From: Kovacikia minuta CCNUW1
Lineage (GTDB): Bacteria > Cyanobacteriota > Cyanobacteriia > Leptolyngbyales > Leptolyngbyaceae
Length of the DNA: 64,000 nucleotides
NCBI RefSeq assembly: GCF_020091585.1
Contig: NZ_CP083582.1
Location: 2,852,001 to 2,916,000 of the forward strand
Reading direction: 5' to 3'
The position numbers and the translations under genes were made by a program. The notes beneath the pieces were generated by a model. That model was given only the letters and a program-made list of their open reading frames with translations, ran no database searches and was not told the origin of the DNA. Below are positions 62,963 to 64,000 of this stretch, in pieces; within the stretch, counting starts at the first letter, position 1, and each line of letters opens with the position of its first letter.

Positions 62963-64000
62963 TCATTTTGGGGTAGGTAAATAGATAGCAGTGATGGGTG
63001 GAAAATGTCGTTCAACAGCCTGAGAGAGAAATTCCAACATGGTTTTAAGACCAAACAACTCACGATGAATGACTCGTCCCCCTCGCTGGGTCTGACTGAC
63101 AAAGAACCACAACAAGTACACCCAGAGATTAACCAGGATAAACGCCAATGCCACAAATAACAGGCGAACCACTGGATTCTTACTCGTGGTACGAATGCGA
63201 CACTGATTTTTAATTCTGTAGCTCGTTTCGATGCCAAAGCGCTCCCGATAATGCTGATGCAACTGATGGAGGTCAATAGTGACTCGATGCGCCACATAAA
63301 GCGCATATTGAATCCCATGCTTGCCCTTGAAGCCTTTGTAATAGGTGCACACCACTCGCATTTGACAAGTCACGGAACCATAGTTGGCACTGCTGAGGGT
63401 GTAGCGTGTCGCATAGCTTTTGCGCCCGACGAGTAATGAGCGGGTGCCTCCGGTTTTACCGCGAATCACCGCAGGCATCAAAAACGGGATGTTGAGTGCT
63501 TTGAGCCAGCGAATCACCGGCACACTGTAAAAGCCTCGGTCGAGATACAACCGTTTGACTCGAATCTTCAGAGCAGAGAGCATTGCCAACAAATAGGTCA
63601 CCGTTGCCACCAAGGTTTCCTGTCGATGCACCGCATGAATTCCGAGGGTGACTCGCTTGTTGCGGCAGATGACATAAACGGTGGCATAGGCAAAAAATGT
63701 GGTGGTTCCGGCTTTGGCTTGGGAGCGATAGATATAGGGTGCTGCTGCCTCAGTTCGGTTGCCATAGTAGGGAATCAAGTGCAGGTCAATCGCGATCCGA
63801 TGTCGTCTTTTGCGAATCTTGGCTGGAATTCGGCTCTGCAATGCCCCATTGAGTTGTCCCTCCAAAGCGACCATGTCATCTAACTGGTCGAGATGATAGC
63901 GAATGCCATTGCCACTGGGAACTCCTTGTAGGCGTTGAGCGGTATGCTCGATGCTATCGTGACGACTGGCTGCCCGGAGCAAAATCTCAAATAGGCTTTC
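62963..64000 (-). CDS. ISH3-type DDE transposase, 5' partial
   Basis: Transposase running off the right edge of the window. The DDE core is visible: HRIAIDLHLIPYYGNRTEAAAPYIYRS with the first Asp, VKRLYLDRGFYSVPVIRWL with the second, and YRERFGIETSYRIKNQCRIRTTSKN with the Glu. The order and motifs fit the ISH3 group. The frame remains open up to 64000 without a start, so the N-terminus lies outside. The stop is at 62963. Confidence 0.85.
   Translation of the reverse strand, partial: ESLFEILLRAASRHDSIEHTAQRLQGVPSGNGIRYHLDQLDDMVALEGQLNGALQSRIPAKIRKRRHRIAIDLHLIPYYGNRTEAAAPYIYRSQAKAGTTTFFAYATVYVICRNKRVTLGIHAVHRQETLVATVTYLLAMLSALKIRVKRLYLDRGFYSVPVIRWLKALNIPFLMPAVIRGKTGGTRSLLVGRKSYATRYTLSSANYGSVTCQMRVVCTYYKGFKGKHGIQYALYVAHRVTIDLHQLHQHYRERFGIETSYRIKNQCRIRTTSKNPVVRLLFVALAFILVNLWVYLLWFFVSQTQRGGRVIHRELFGLKTMLEFLSQAVERHFPPITAIYLPTPK

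Noticed and set aside
41640-63000. A second copy of the tmRNA 3' end as an island attachment site
   Set aside because: Reading the intergenic regions by eye found no match to the tmRNA T-arm and acceptor sequence; it may lie outside the window.

Overview
The window reads as a chromosomal segment of a cyanobacterium, probably a filamentous one. The signs are many copies of the HIP1 octamer GCGATCGC, a Rubisco activase with a C-terminal RbcS-like domain, cyanobacterial families (DUF4168, DUF4278, FxLYD, DUF4058), short tandem repeats (CCTACCA-type heptamers and CCCCATCA/GGGAGTA runs) between genes, and a tmRNA tag that starts ANNIV.

1-10.2 kb is mostly housekeeping: a rhomboid protease cut by the window edge, DUF4168, a formamidase split by a frameshift next to a biuret-hydrolase-like isochorismatase, dnaJ, hsp20, upp, a YggT protein, an FxLYD protein and rca. 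7.8-8.2 kb holds nested miniature inverted-repeat elements. 10.3-13.3 kb is a graveyard of insertion sequences: an IS1182 fragment, an IS630 fragment, and a second IS630 interrupted by an intact IS1 with an 8-bp target duplication. It abuts a truncated NB-ARC regulator. 15.2-21 kb returns to ordinary genes (ABC permease, SPOR protein, nnr, PPK2).

21.7-28.2 kb is a compact RiPP cluster of the TOMM (azoline) type: Nif11-like precursor, unknown protein, methyltransferase, fused E1-like/YcaO cyclodehydratase and SagB-type dehydrogenase. A transglutaminase-like gene, PhoX, tRNA-Phe and tmRNA follow.

The 3' end of the tmRNA (32630) looks like the edge of a defence island that runs to about 62.1 kb. 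32.6-41.6 kb holds ruined DNA-phosphorothioation-type genes: a DndC-like PAPS reductase with a frameshift and truncation, and a Dnd-associated methyltransferase split by IS21 and cut again by ISL3/ISKra4 remnants. From 62.1 down to 41.8 kb almost every gene is on the minus strand, closely packed: Cas4-like nuclease, S-like protein, HsdM, Rpn-like nuclease, minimal nucleotidyltransferase, HsdS, DUF4058, an unknown protein, a 1456-aa P-loop ATPase, an unknown protein, NurA (frameshifted), HerA, a PD-(D/E)XK-like protein and a Ser/Thr kinase with repeats. No HsdR is present. The most interesting hypothesis is that this is one undescribed modification-plus-restriction system in which HerA-NurA, the large ATPase and the kinase replace the usual HsdR motor. 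The window closes with a partial ISH3-type transposase.

Several genes are split by single-base indels (formamidase, DndC-like, IstB, NurA). These could be real decay or assembly errors, and this must be settled before calling the systems dead.
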